64,000 bases of DNA from Macrolepiota albuminosa (taxonomy: Eukaryota > Basidiomycota > Agaricomycetes > Agaricales > Agaricaceae), in contig JAMWFC010000052.1 in assembly GCA_027475525.1 (NCBI GenBank), positions 887,275 to 951,274 on the forward strand, read 5' to 3'. A program made the position numbers and the translations under genes. This document shows positions 11,210 to 23,028 of this stretch, piece after piece. The notes under the pieces were generated by a model. The model saw nothing but the letters and a program-made list of their open reading frames with translations. It did no database searches and had not been told where the DNA came from. Within the stretch, counting starts at the first letter, position 1; each line of letters starts with the position of its first letter.

Positions 11210-11286
11210 CAGACCCATAAAGCAGCAGCCTGAAGTGAAAAATATCATATTTCTGGAGGTCCCACGTGCAATCCGCAGTGCCCCCA
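11210..11286 (+). pseudogene. decayed tRNA-Phe copy
   Basis: Contains GCAGCAGCCTGAAG, a different intron-like insert, and a degenerate 3' half (GGAGGTCCCACGTGCAATCCGCAGTGCCCCCA). The 5' acceptor strand and most of the D arm are missing and the T stem is mispaired, so it cannot fold as a tRNA. Confidence 0.7.
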
Positions 11287-11412
11287 TACTCAGGAGATAC
11301 GTACGTATGGGTATTTTTTACCTACAAAACACTTGTTCACAATGTCTGGGTGCTTCTGAGGGTGTACCAAGACCCCGGGTAAAGTCAACGACAGATTTCG
11401 TTTGTTGTTATG

Positions 11413-11511
11413 GGGGGCATAGCTCAGTTGGGAGAGCAGCAGACTGAAGTACTACAACCCACTGGATGTTAACCATTCTGAAGGTCCCGCGTTCAATCCG
11501 CGGTGCCCCCA
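11413..11511 (+). tRNA. tRNA-Phe(GAA), intron-containing, copy 2
   Basis: The mature part is identical to copy 1 (same acceptor, D, anticodon and T arms, anticodon GAA, A73). The intron after position 37 is about 26 bases and quite different (TACTACAACCCACTGG...). A T-run follows in the same flanking sequence as copy 1. Confidence 0.9.
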
Positions 11512-11597
11512 TTACATCTATTTTTCCCTCACGGAGTGAGGGAGGCATTTACTAACCTTGAGTACGTCCTTCCTCATCTGTCAATTACAACAGTGGA

Positions 11598-11676
11598 TCT
11601 GGGCATATAGAGCAGCAGCCTGAAGTGAAGAATATCATATTTCTGGAGGTCCCACGTGCAATCCGCAGTGCCCCCA
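11598..11676 (+). pseudogene. decayed tRNA-Phe copy, second
   Basis: Near-identical to the decayed copy at 11210-11286, with slightly more 5' sequence (GGGCATATAGAGCAGCAGCCTGAAG). The D loop is deleted and the T stem is broken. Confidence 0.7.
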
Positions 11677-11776
11677 TACTCAGGAGATACGTGCGTATGG
11701 GTATTTTTTACCTACAAACTGACTTTCAATCCTGCATTATGAATCCTTACTCAGTTGGATTGCACGCTAGTCGCAT

Positions 11777-13136
11777 CTACTTCCAAAACCTCTTGTCAAG
11801 AGCACAAGACCGAGCCATCTCAAGCTGACAAGAATTAACCTCGTGAAGGATCAAACCCACCCAAACATACCTGTTCATCTGTCCTACACACCAAGACTCG
11901 CTTTTCCCTCTCACCCTTACCTTCACCCTTCTGTCCAATGTCGACGACCACGCCCTGACCCAACTCAGCATTCTTCGCCGGATCGACCTTGGCATAGCCA
12001 AGACACCTGGCCCTCGCAGCAACGACTTCCCTCAGCTCCTTACTTCTCTCGCCAATGCCACCCGAGAAGACGAGTGCATCAATGGCGGCACCAAGCTTCA
12101 AATGATACGCACCAACGAAATCCAATATCCTATCAACAAACAGATCAAACGCAAGCGTCCACTCGTCCGTGCTCTCCTCATCATTCACTTTCGCATCGGT
12201 CCTCACACGTATCTTTGCCTTCTTGACGATTTCGCCAAAGTCGGTGGTACCGGTGAGGACCTTCCACCCACTCTTGCGATTTAGGATGTCCTCGGCCATG
12301 GTGACGTGGAGGTTAACGGCCATACCTGGGTCGTGAGTGATGCGCCCGGCTTTGTTGGTGTAGTGGAAGATAAGGGAGGGGTCGACGGTGCCAGACCGAG
12401 TGGCGCCTGGGAGGCCGCTAAGGGGCGTGAGGCCCATAGATGTGTCGAGGGACTGGCCGGCTTTGATTGCGCAGGCGGAGGCGCCGGAACCAAGGTGGAG
12501 GACTATGAGGTTGAGCGAGGTAGGCGGTCGCTCGAGGTACTCCGCGACGGAGCGGAGGATGAATGAGTCTGTGGGGCGTCAGTGAGGTAAAGAAACAAGG
12601 GACGATGACGTACAACTGAGGCCGTGGAAGCCATATTTCCTGAGCCCGCGTTTGGAGGCAATGCATTGGTCGATGGCGTAGGACGCGATGTGGCGGGGTA
12701 TTGTGGTATGGAAGGCAGAGTCAAAATAAGCTATACTTTTAGCGTTGGGCATTTTTTCAAGACAGGCTTTGATGACAGCGAGAGCTGCGCCGTTGTGAAG
12801 TGGCGCAAGATCAGAAAGGGCAGCGATGCGGTCGTATGCAGCATGGTCGATGACAACAGGGGCGGCGTAGTCACCACCATGAACAACGCGGTGGCAGATG
12901 CATGCAATCTGTGAGGGGTCATCGAGACGGGTGAGAAAGTGGGCAAAGGCAGATGCATGGTCAGTAATTGTTTCGGCTGGCAGCGACTCGGTGGCGCCAT
13001 TGAAGCTGAACTGCGCAGGCGGCGCAGTGATGTTGGAGATGCTGCAGGTGAGGACTAGATCAACGGGGTCTGCAAGACGAAAGAGGGAAATCTTGAGCGA
13101 CGAAGAGCCTGCGTTGGCAGCGAGTATCAGTGACAT
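11777..13136 (-). CDS. ack: acetate kinase
   Basis: Interconverts acetyl phosphate plus ADP and acetate plus ATP. Start ATG at 13136 opens with MSLILAANAGSSSLKISLF, the ASKHA phosphate-1 loop of acetate kinases. Further marks: CHRVVHGG, DLAPLHNG, FDSAFH (the catalytic Asp region), YGFHGLS just before intron 1, HLGSGASACAI, MGLTPLSGLPGATRSG, DALVFSGGIGE. Intron 1 follows GLS (donor GTACGT). A last intron (GTATGT, about 11876) turns CRTDEQ into LEMARSCALDKRFWK with stop at 11777. Total about 410 residues, normal for the family. Fungi lack phosphotransacetylase and use this enzyme after phosphoketolase, whose gene is at 43595-46857. Confidence 0.94.
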
Positions 13137-13686
13137 GTCGTTATATCGACAATCATTGTAGGCCTGTCCTTATGTATGGAGCAAATGAAACATTATTAAT
13201 GAGTGACCCTATGTCGCATGCAATAGGACCGTTGAGAAGTTCTATCGGGTGAAAGCGGTATTGGCAGTACCAGCAGCCGAGCTTTGAGTATAATGAAACA
13301 CTTTACTCTCCTAAAGAGCGTCACAAGGGTCGAAAATGCCTGAAAGCAATCGAAGAAGTGTGTACAGACAACGACGGTTCACGGTCGGAGTTTGAATCAT
13401 ACCGTAACTTGCTTCGACTTAAAAATTTGCTATAGCGAGCTGTCCTCCATTGTCAAGTTGTGCGACTCAACTCTGTAGGCGGGACAGTGATGTTGGAGGT
13501 CGAAACAAGGTTAGTGAGACAGAAGAGAGAATTATTAATACCGGGCCGCGTTGATGCCGTGCATCTCTGATAGACTAAATTCATCAATTATATATAATTA
13601 AGGTAGGTAGTTAAATCAGTGATATTCCTGACAAGTCCACCAATTAATATTAGCTCGTCGTATAGTTGTGTTGTTCCAGGCCCAGA
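13137..13686. other. intergenic with a small acetate kinase-like fragment
   Basis: No gene. About 13448-13498 resembles part of the acetate kinase 5' exon at about 12997-13038 (shared AGGCGG-G-CAGTGATGTTGGAG core), suggesting an old local duplication. Confidence 0.4.
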
Positions 13687-14317
13687 TTATCTCTCCCGCT
13701 CGAAACCTGATCCGGGCTTCACCTGCTCGACATCCCTACTGCTTAGCTTCGCCTCTCTGCCTTCCTGCTGCCGGATATACTCTTCTCCTCGAAGTCGCAG
13801 CATCTCCTCTACCAACACCACATTCCGGCTATTTGTCTTGAATACTGCCACTACCACGTCTCCGATAAAGGGCACACATCCCACCGCCGCGCTCACAATA
13901 TTATTCAGATGCATCTGCCGCAGAAGCCATGATGGTAGGTCCACTTGCTTCGCCTTGCGAACCACAAGGTAGTAGTTCAGCCACGCATTGACTAAGTCTC
14001 CCACCACTGGAATGAGCCCGATGAAGAACGTCCATCCGAATTGAAGCCCGCAAATATGAAATCCCTTGTCCATGTAATGTGCGCGTCGCTTTAATGACTG
14101 CAATATCTTGGTATCTCGCTCTGAAAGACCTGGCGGTACCGCACGCTGTTGTGCCTCAGCATATGTATATTAATAGGAGAGCCGCCCTCCATACCTTTCT
14201 CCGCTTCTGCTTGCCTTTGGAATCAGTGTAGAATTCGTACAGCGGGTCCTGTGGCGCATATCCCTCGAGGTGTCTCTCGAAAAGCTTCTTTCCAGCTTTT
14301 TTGAGCAGAAAAGCCAT
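13687..14317 (-). CDS. DUF4112 family membrane-associated protein
   Basis: ATG at 14317 in ACCATGG context starts MAFLLKKAGKKLFERHLEGY, APQDPLYEFY, then KGKQKRRK. One intron of 49 bases (GTATGG to CAACAG) leads to RAVPPGLSERDTKILQSLKR, RAHYMDKGF, FGWTFFIGLIPVVGDLVNAW, LNYYLVVRKAKQ, LPSWLLRQMHLNNIVSAAVG, VPFIGDVVVAVFKTNSRN. Total 193 residues. The two GDxV-containing hydrophobic stretches and the FKxNSRN motif define DUF4112, widespread in fungi and of unknown function. Two hydrophobic segments make membrane association likely. The last 40 residues are charged. Confidence 0.88.
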
Positions 14318-14609
14318 GGTCTGAGATGTCTTGAAAGCCTTGATCTTGGCTTTTCCAATGATAAGTAGGAGCGGTTGTCGGTGACATCATCCAGTACTGG
14401 AAACGAAGGTGCTCGATCGTTGTCTCACTTGCAATTCTAAAACAACATGAAAAGGAGTTATGAGAGTCAGGATTTGAAGCTGGACGACTTGTTTATCATG
14501 CACCCTAGATCGTCTCAAATGATGTCCTTGACAGTATCACTATACTCCCTTTACTGAGGCTACTTCCTCTTGGAGAGGCAAAAAAAAGAGCCTCAAGTTG
14601 TTGCGGAAA

Positions 14610-14688
14610 GGCACTGCCAGGAATCGAACCTGGGTTTCGAGAAATCCGATATCAGAATCTCGAGTGATAACCGCTACACTACAGCGCC
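14610..14688 (-). tRNA. tRNA-Gln(CTG), intron-containing
   Basis: On the minus strand GGCGCTG pairs with CAGTGCC; D region GTGTAGCGGTTATCAC is the tRNA-Gln type; anticodon stem CGAGA/TCTCG with loop TTCTGA gives anticodon CTG. About 8 bases of intron lie after position 37. T arm CCAGG-TTCGAAT-CCTGG. Discriminator is T, as in yeast tRNA-Gln. A run of T (plus-strand A-run at about 14580-14587) follows as Pol III terminator. Confidence 0.88.
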
Positions 14689-15560
14689 GTTATATGAGTA
14701 AATCTTTGAAAACATAGCACGTGGGGAAATGCAAGGGGACGTCAGCGATAACCTGCCAGTGAGTCTATTCGATGCCGCCATCATTCAGCATTCAGTGTTA
14801 CTCATCTCTCTAACTCTAATGTCTTTCGGAATTGTCACAGAATTTCGCTTCGATGTCGTTGGCTGAATGCCTATCCAAAGGGCATGATTAACAGCTCCTG
14901 GGGCACCCTGCGGTGTCAAGTCGGTTCCTCAGGGACCCCGGCCCTCAGCGCTCAGCGCTCAGCCCTCACGTCTCACCAGCGATCAATACACATTATCTTC
15001 CAAGCCGATAAACTACTGAAGGGAGTTCTACCAATGATTTCCTGCAACCCTTGGGAAGAAATACCATAGGGCAGAGAAAAAACGAGTTTGTAAACTCACT
15101 ATGGTATCCGTCTAGACCGTCAAAGAGGCTGTCAAAAAGACTATTCAAAAGAATTGATCACTGGTGGACTCGACGTCTTGAAGTGATGGTTGGTCCTCCC
15201 TTGTTGATTCCTGAGGCCTGATCCTGGAGGAAGCTTAGGAATACCAGTGGAGGACTTGTCCACTGATCCCGTTCTCATCGGATGATTCTGCATTCCCATC
15301 TTCTTTTTCCCCTGATCCTCGGATGAGAGGAGGAAGGCTCAGTACCATGAGGATATTTGCAGAAGAAAAATGGAATGGATGTGCGACGTAGCATGACTCG
15401 CCTACGCTCATTGCTGAGAAAAATCAACAGTCTTCCTTTGTCAGTACCCACTCATAATGCACCGTTGGAGGGGGGGAGCGGCGCGAACCCAATGTGAGTT
15501 TCTGACTTTGAATTAGAAAGTTCAAAGCACGTCAAAAACAGATGTTTACAATGATGAGAA
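14689..15560. other. non-coding, no gene recognised
   Basis: Start of the gene-poor block. Short open frames only; no family match or splice pattern seen. Confidence 0.4.
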
Positions 15561-18186
15561 TGAATCTGTCAATGCTCAGCGATAAGGACAAGATAAGATA
15601 CCGTTAAAGGACAGGCTCGCACGCTGAATCACCAATTTTGTGCGTATGTCACGATGTCATTTGGCATAATATCCCCTTTACACCTAACAGACTTACTATT
15701 GCTTAGGGGCTCATCAGTACACCGGCTTCTTCCTGCGATTACAGGCCATCCTGCCAACTTTCAATGTACTATGGAGCTAACGGAGAACATGTGGATAACT
15801 TGTCAATCACGAACGGTCAATCTCTTCCGTGTTTAGAACCTTATCTGCACATTGCATAGCGTTGTTGACGCCACATCATACCACAGCAAGATTAAAGACA
15901 TCTGTAACGTGACAAATCACCATTAGCTGCTCGGAGTCAATTAATGCCGGCACAAAAACAGTTAATGAACTTCATAATCCATCTATTATCTCACGGCGCC
16001 GTGCACGTCACATATCATCGACGCTCCTTCATTGCCCACTCTCCTCGGTTCCTGATGACTGTTTTGGGGAGCCACGTTCCTTGTCACACCAATCACGATC
16101 CAGCGGTCGCGATAATTTCAATGGCATTTGTTTCTGAGTCACTGATGTATACAGCTTACACTGCCCAGATTTGATTGCCACAGCTATTCACTGAACGGAA
16201 ATTACATATGACATACAATTCATATACCACCTGGTCGACCGATATCTCCGTGAGGGGAGATCTATCCCATGCATAATGGATCAATGGGGCAGTGTCAAAG
16301 TGACACTTTCCCGCTTGATCCTCATAGTTGCAATATGTCGGAAATGCGCGTGCTACAGAACAGGAATGAAAGTCCTGATCGGTCCTTGAAGAGTACGAGA
16401 CAAATTAGGCTTGACGTAGGAGTGTATTTGGGTTATCGGACATAGATCGATCTTCACCACTAAAAAAACCTCATTCCGCCTTAACCTGAAATTGCATGAG
16501 TACCTTTGTGAACCAAGCGGTTCAAACGTCTCATTGTGCGCCACAGTTTTTTCATGGGTAACGCATTGAACCAATATCTCTATCCAAGCTTCAACTCGAC
16601 AACATTGATCCATCGGATCAGATCTCCGCTCTTTTTCGAGCACGGCATTTGAATCATTGTAATTGAATTGCACAGAAAAACACTGCCCCGTGGGATGTAG
16701 AGAAAAGATCGGCGAAATGTTGTCTCATGTTTACCACGTCATCTCCCATAAAAAAAACATAGGCTTTCCTCTTTGTTTTTTGATGACGTTTACATCAAAA
16801 TTTAGATCTCACCTATGACGAAAATATACACAGCAAAAGGACAAGCGATCTTGGTAAGATATAACAGGTCTCGGCCCTCAATAGCATTCCAAAAATGAAC
16901 TGATGAGGACTGCTATTTGGTCACTTTCGCCAGATCTCGAGATTGTTTGACAGCAGTGGGTTAAAAAATAATTCTCAATCTACCAAGAGGTAATCCTCCC
17001 CCAGAAAGACAAAACTCATACGTATATAAAAACAAGAAATGCACTAATCATAAAATTGTCTAGTCATCGATGATTCATAAATCTGCAGTCAGGCAAGAAC
17101 ATCTTAATCAAATCATAACGAAGAGGGGAGGAGCTGGGGGGTGGGGGGCGGTAAAAGGACAATCAGGCTTTCTGAGTGATTTTTGGCCCTTTGACACTAC
17201 CACTTGATTGCGGACCCGGTTTGGAAGTTCCTTGAGAATTGGACGTCGAGGAACCCATAAAGTTCCTCTCACTGATATCAGCAGCTATAACTCTCATAAT
17301 TCGTGATGGGACTCACTTCACAGGTTGGAAGGTTGAAAAAAAGGTAGGGAGATGGGGCGACCGACAAAAGGTTGATAGAACCGGTGCTGATTTAGATATA
17401 GGCTTTAGTATACTACACTACTTGAAACAGTCAATCGTGGACTTACCTATCGCCGCTCGAAGTGTGAGTTTGAGTATAACCAAGTTTCTCCAATTGACAA
17501 AAGCAAGGAAGGGCAAGGACAACGGTCGTCGATGCTCTCCGAGGAGGCTTGTCCTGGTATGTAGATTGGGCTCAACCATATCCTCTCTAAATACTCCGAA
17601 CTACATACAGCTCACATTACTGAATATGGGTTAATCGTTAAACAAAATACTCATAGGTCATTTGGCTCTTTGAATACGTTTACCCTCTCCCTTAGCTATC
17701 CTTGTGCGCCACAGCATAAGGTGATGTTTATGAGGCCGGACATGGAAGAAAGGCGAGGGAAGACATTTCGCTTCCAATTGATCGCATTGCGAGTCAGAGA
17801 GCTCTGAGAAAATGATCTTGTGGCCACGGGAACATCCTGTGCTCTCATTGGAAGGAAATCTTTCCGTTTTGCTGTTGAGGACATCTGGGTAGAGTCAGTT
17901 GTTTGTTCTAGTTGAGGTTATGGTTGGTAAAAGATAGAAAAATGAATGTTACGAACCTGCATATCGCTTGTGGTATGATTTAATTACGTCCAGGACAAAA
18001 TTCAATTGTGGCAAAAAAAAATTAATAACGGTACAAAAATCCTGGTAGGCTGGCTCAACAACCTAAGAATACTCTGTAATTGTCGTAGTGCGTCTTCAAC
18101 ATCAACCTCATTGGAAGTGATTCTTCTTGGGACAAAAATGGCACCGCCTGAGATCTTCGATCCCAGTTACTGTCATTCTAGCGGTG
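15560..18186. repeat. diverged segmental repeat, copy A
   Basis: About 2.6 kb that recurs in the same order at 18187-20990. Shared landmarks include GACAGGCTCGCAC (15611 and 18237), GATATAACAGGTCTCGGCCCTC (16858 and 19554), AATCAAATCATAACG-like sequence before a G-rich tract (17107 and 19777), and a block around GTGGCCACGGGAACATC (17820; degenerate at about 20745). Differences are spread throughout, so the duplication is old. The minus frame at 17696-17884 starts MSSTAKRKDFLPMRAQDVPV. No intact gene recognised. Confidence 0.65.
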
Positions 18187-20990
18187 GAAAATGAAAGTGT
18201 CAATGCTTAGTGATATGACAAGTTAGCGTTGAAGGACAGGCTCGCACACTGGATCACAAGTATTTGGTATGTCCCCCTTTATACAGATTACTATTACTTA
18301 GGGCTTACCAGTATACCGGTTCTCTATACTTCCTCCCACAATTACAAGCCATCCTGTCAACTTTCTATATACTATGGAGCTGATAGCGAATATGTAGACA
18401 GCTTGTTCCGAGACTATCAATCAAGAACTATCGGATAAGTTGTGAAGACCTCAATTTCTTCCATATCCAAAAGCATCTATTCACATAATATAGCGTTGTT
18501 GATGCCACATTGTCTTCTACCGTAGCAAGATAGTAGATTGTCCACGAGGCTCTGGCTTGGGCGCAAGAATGTCACAGTACTAGAAAACAGTTCATGAACT
18601 CTATAGCTCATCTATCATTTCATGGACACCAACAAGTTATTATGTATATACTTCTGCATGAGCTGGTATATTTGACGTGCATGTCGCATCATTCCTTTAG
18701 TGCCCACTCTCTCGGTTTTCTGATGAGCGTTTTCTGGAGCCTTGCCTTTCACACCAATCCTCTAGAATATGTCAGTGGTTGTGAAAAATTCTGATGGGAT
18801 TTGTTTGTGACTCACAGCAGTATACAGCTAACAGCGCCGAGACTGAATTGACACAGCTATGTGGCTGAACGGAAATAGCGGATAACATAAAACTCAAATA
18901 ATATGACCTGTTCGACCGACATATCTGTGAGTGGAGGTCTCATCTAAAGCTTAATTGGAACATTGAGTGCTGGGGATGATAAACCCAGGGTACTTTGCCG
19001 TTGTGTAGTTCCTCGCAGTTGCAATATGTGGGGACGTATGCCACAGAACAAGCCCTGAGTGAAAGTCCCGATATCAGTCCCCAAAAAGTGAGGCATATCA
19101 AATTACCTTGACATGTGATTGAGGCTTGAGGTACAGTATATTGTCAATGCTTTAGGTTTAGAGTCGTATGTTGTCTGATTGCATCACGGCCATAGGATAG
19201 GCCCTTTGATCTTCATCATTAAAAAAATAACTTAATCTGAATTTGCAAGAGTATCTTCGCAAACTAAGTGTTTACAATGATTCATCGTGCCCCACAACTT
19301 TTTCATTGATGCTGCGTTGAACCAATATCTCTATCTAAACTTCAACTCGACAATAATGATCAATCAAATCAGATCCACGCTCTTTCAAAAACGGCAATAC
19401 AAAGCGCCACACAATCCCTGCTCCGCCTTTGCTGCTCCTCGCCTTCGAGCAAAGCATTCGAATTATCGCGATCAAATTCCATGGAACAACGATGCACCAT
19501 GTGAAGTATAGAAAGGGGAAATACACAGCAAAAGCACGAGTGATATCGATAAGATATAACAGGTCTCGGCCCTCGATATCACCCGTTCCAAGAATAAACT
19601 GATGGGATTGGTGTTGAGCCCTTTCACCAAATCTCAGCATTAGTTTCATGGGAGTGGGTATAATGATGATTCTTCTTTCGTAGAATGACAAAATGCATAT
19701 GTATACAAGTGTGCTAATCATAAATGTACTGTCCCATAAATTTGCAGTAGTCATAATCTGTCATGAACATCATAAACAAATCGTAACGAAAGGGAGGGAA
19801 TGGGGATCGGGAGGGGGGGGACAATCAGTCTCTTCTCTGAGCTCTCCGAGTGATGCGTGGCCCTTTATCACCCTGTTTCGGAGGATGCGGACGCAGTTTG
19901 GGAGTCCCTTGAGAATTGGGGTTCGGAGGGGCCATGAAGTTCCTCTAACTGATATCAGTCGCTAAGACTCTGGTAATTCGTAATACTGCTCACTTCACGG
20001 GTTGGAGGGTTGAAATAAAAATGTAGGGAGACGGGGCAACTGACAAACGACCAGTGCTGATTCAAAGATAGGCTTTAGTGAACTACACTGCTTGTAACAG
20101 CCATGGACGCACCTCTCGCTGTTCAAAGTGTGGATTCCGAGTTTGAGTATATCAAAGCTTCCCTGCTGTCGAAGGCGGGGAAGGGCAAGGACGACAGTCG
20201 TTAATGATGAAGGACGCCTGTTATGATATGTGGATTGGGCTCAACCATGACCTCTCCTTTAAATGCTCCAAAAGCTATTGCTTAATATGGGTTAATTATT
20301 GACCGAATGCATCCTTGAGTCATTCAGCTCGATTTCAGTACATCAATGGGTGTGATATATCAAGATAATATCGTGCCGGAGCGCAGTCTACAATTTTTCA
20401 TGGTTAGTGTACCGGATCTCGGTGACAGCCGTTGTCTGCGCACCACTATCTGCACGCTGTTATCCGTGTGCTGTTGTCTGCACTCCATTTTCCGAGCTTC
20501 TAATTCAAGGCTTTACGGAAGGAAACTGACACAAACACATGTGAAAAATGGAATCGTTACTATTACCTGACTATCGGGCAATTGGTTGTTTGAACGCGTT
20601 TACCATCCCTCTGAGCTATCTTGGTACGCCACAGCAGGTGATGTTCAGGAAGGTGGAGATGGAAGAAAGGAAATGGAAGAAATTTTACTTCAAATTGGTC
20701 ACATTGCGAGTCAGAGAGCTCTCAGAGTATGATCCCGACTGCGGGAACATCTCGTGCTCTCATGGGAGAGAGGGGGGATCCTTCTGTGGTGGTGGTAATC
20801 ATTTGGGCAGATCAGTGTTTAGGGTTGGTAAAAGATGTAAAAAAAATGAATTACAGCTTGTGGCACGATGACATTACGTCCAGGACAGAATTTTATTGTG
20901 GCGAAAAAAAATTGACAACGGCATTGAAATTTTGGAACGCCAGCTCAAACTCGGAATACGCGGTAATTGTCATTGTGCATTTTTTATATA
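18187..20990. repeat. diverged segmental repeat, copy B
   Basis: Second copy of the 15560-18186 unit, colinear but diverged. It contains a 139-codon minus open frame at 19335-19754 with hydrophobic stretches (FAVYFPFLYFTWCIVVPWNL) and SKARSSKGGAGIVWRFVLPF, which is broken in copy A. It could be a remnant exon of a membrane protein gene; I do not recognise the family. Confidence 0.6.
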
Positions 20991-21086
20991 CAGAGTGGAT
21001 TATAAATTGGGCTGATCCAGTTTGCTAAAATCGGGTTGACCCACCTTGCTAAAATGTATCCAAAGCAAAGTCAAAAGTCTTGTGTA

Positions 21087-22430
21087 GATGTCGTGGCCAC
21101 GGGAACATCTTGTGCTCTCACGGGAAGGAAATCCTTCCGTGGTGCTGTCAAGAACATCTGGGCAGAATCAGTTGCTTGTTCTAGTTGAGGTTAGGGTTGG
21201 TAAAAGATAGAAGAAGGAATGGTTACGGACCCCACATACCGCTTGTGGTATTATGATACAATTACGGTCCGACCTGACAGAAGAGCATGCTTGCAGGCTG
21301 GACTAAATTGGGCTAACCGCAGTTTGCCTAAATTCTGGAGATTCAGAGCGGGTTCTTCCATTGCGAAGTTGACTCTGAAATCTGAGAATAGAAACAACTA
21401 TCAGAGTCTCGCTAGTCCAGAGGGAGCTGAAAAAACGGACATTAATTTTGAGCACAATGCTTGTAAGTTTGGAGCTAAATTTAGTGGTTCTGAAAAGATT
21501 TTGTTAGCGGTATTAACCAAGGCTCGTAATACATATTTTAGAGCCAATTTTACAAAGTCGAAAGTCTCATAATTGGTAGATGTCGTGGCCACGGGAACAT
21601 CCCGTGCTCTCGCGGGAGGAGATCCTTCCGTAGTGCTGTTGAGAACATCGGGGCAGAATCAGTTGTTTGTTATAGTGTTGGTAAAAGATAGAAAAATGGA
21701 TGGTTACGGACCCCACATATCGCTTGTGGTAATTACGGTCCGACCTGACAAAAGAGCATGCTTGCAGGATGGACTAAATTGGGCTCACCGCAGTTTGCCT
21801 AAAGGGAGCTAAAAACGGACATTAATTTTGAGCAAGGTGACCAAATTGCTTGTAAGTTTGGAGCTAAATTTAGTGGTTCTGAAAAGATTTTGTTAACGGT
21901 ATTAAGTGATAGATATTTTAGAGCCAATTTTACAAAGTCGAAAGTCTCATAATTGGTAGATGTCGTGGCCACGGGAACATCCCGTGCTCTCGCGGGAGGG
22001 AGATCCTTCCGTGGTGCTGTTGAGAACATCGGGGCAGAATCAGTTGTTTGTTATAGTGTTGGAAAAAGATATAAAAATGAATGGTTACGTACCCCACATA
22101 TCGCTTGTGGTATTACTGTTTGATTACGGTCCGACCTGACAGAAGAGTATGCTTGCAGGTTGGACTAAATTGGGCTCACCGCAGTTTGCCTAAATTCTGG
22201 AGATTCAGTTGACTCTGAATAGAAAGCGTTTTCGGACTTGTCCGATCTGAGAATAGAAACAACTATCAGAGTTTTGCTAGTCCGAAGGGAGCTAAAAAGA
22301 CGGACATTGATTTTGAGCAAGGGTGACCACATTGCTTGTAAGTTTGGAGCTAAATTTAGTATTTCTGGGAGGATTTTGTTAGCGGTATTGACCAAGGCTT
22401 GTAATAGATATTTTAGCCAATTTTAAATGA
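21087..22430. repeat. three tandem units of an exon-like fragment
   Basis: Units begin near 21087, 21581 and 21961, each with GTGGCCACGGGAACATC; the first spacing is about 494 and the second 380 bases. The middle unit lacks an internal stretch of about 90-110 bases (ATTCTGGAGATTCAG... to ...CTAGTCC) present in the other two. The core holds a palindrome CACGGGA-ACA-TCCCGTG. On the minus strand the third unit reads STAPRKDLPPARARDVPV, then ATTSTNYETFDFVKLALKY and PLNLAPNLQA. The same N-terminal-like peptide is in repeat A and, degenerate, in repeat B. Confidence 0.75.
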
Positions 22431-23028
22431 TTACATGATGAGCGGGATATCAGAGGAGTTAGTTCAAGGAATGGATTGTATGGCGTATCGTTTGCACTGA
22501 AGCAAATCAATCAAGTGGAAGAGTCAAAAACTATATCAGGTATTCGCGATTATGTCATATGATCGCAGCTGAGGGGACTGGGTTGGGAGCAAGAAATACA
22601 ATTCAAATCATCTTAAGTAGCTGGAAGTGGTGTGCAAGAAGCCGTCTGACGCTGTACTTGGTGCACATGAAAGGGTATGTTTGAATCATGATGCTCGCAC
22701 ATGGATGATGATGATGAGGTGATGTTTGGGTAAAGTGCACGTGTACTGTTACTCAATAATATGTTCGATTTCCGTCTCTGTGCTCGAAAGTCTGATAATT
22801 GGTCTTTGATTATAACATGTGATCGTGGGTGCACGTTCTTAAGTAGCTGTAAGTGGTGTGTTTGATGGCTGTACTTGGACATGAAATGGTATGACGCTGG
22901 AACATAGATAAGGTGCATTGTCGTTATGCATGGAAGCACACGTGGTCTTGGTGTTTTCTGTCAGCACCCATGCACGCAGCCACCTACAAAACCCAGCCAC
23001 CATTCTTCTCCCCTTTGTCCTCCATTCC
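22431..23028. other. intergenic upstream of AhpC/TSA gene
   Basis: Contains an imperfect direct repeat, TAGCTGGAAGTGGTGTG (about 22618) and TAGCTGTAAGTGGTGTG (about 22843), each followed by a GCTGTACTTGG-like stretch. C/T-rich tract at 22990-23025 precedes the start codon, typical of fungal promoters. No gene. Confidence 0.45.

Larger units (their letters stand above)
11131..11730 (+). repeat. tandem duplication carrying tRNA-Phe genes
   Basis: The flanks repeat with a period of about 380 bases: the stretch after copy 1 (TTTTTCCCTCACGGAGTGAGG onward, including the decayed tRNA and the CAGGAGATACGT...GTATGGGTATTTTTTACC block) recurs after copy 2 with few differences. Each unit is one intact plus one decayed tRNA-Phe. 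Confidence 0.8.

Noticed and set aside
11210..11676. Decayed tRNA-Phe copies as SINE elements
   Set aside because: They are simply the tandemly repeated flank of the intact genes, without a tail or target duplication.
22918..23028. Upstream in-frame extension of the AhpC/TSA protein
   Set aside because: It covers the C/T-rich promoter-like tract; the ATG at 23029 starts the conserved-looking part.
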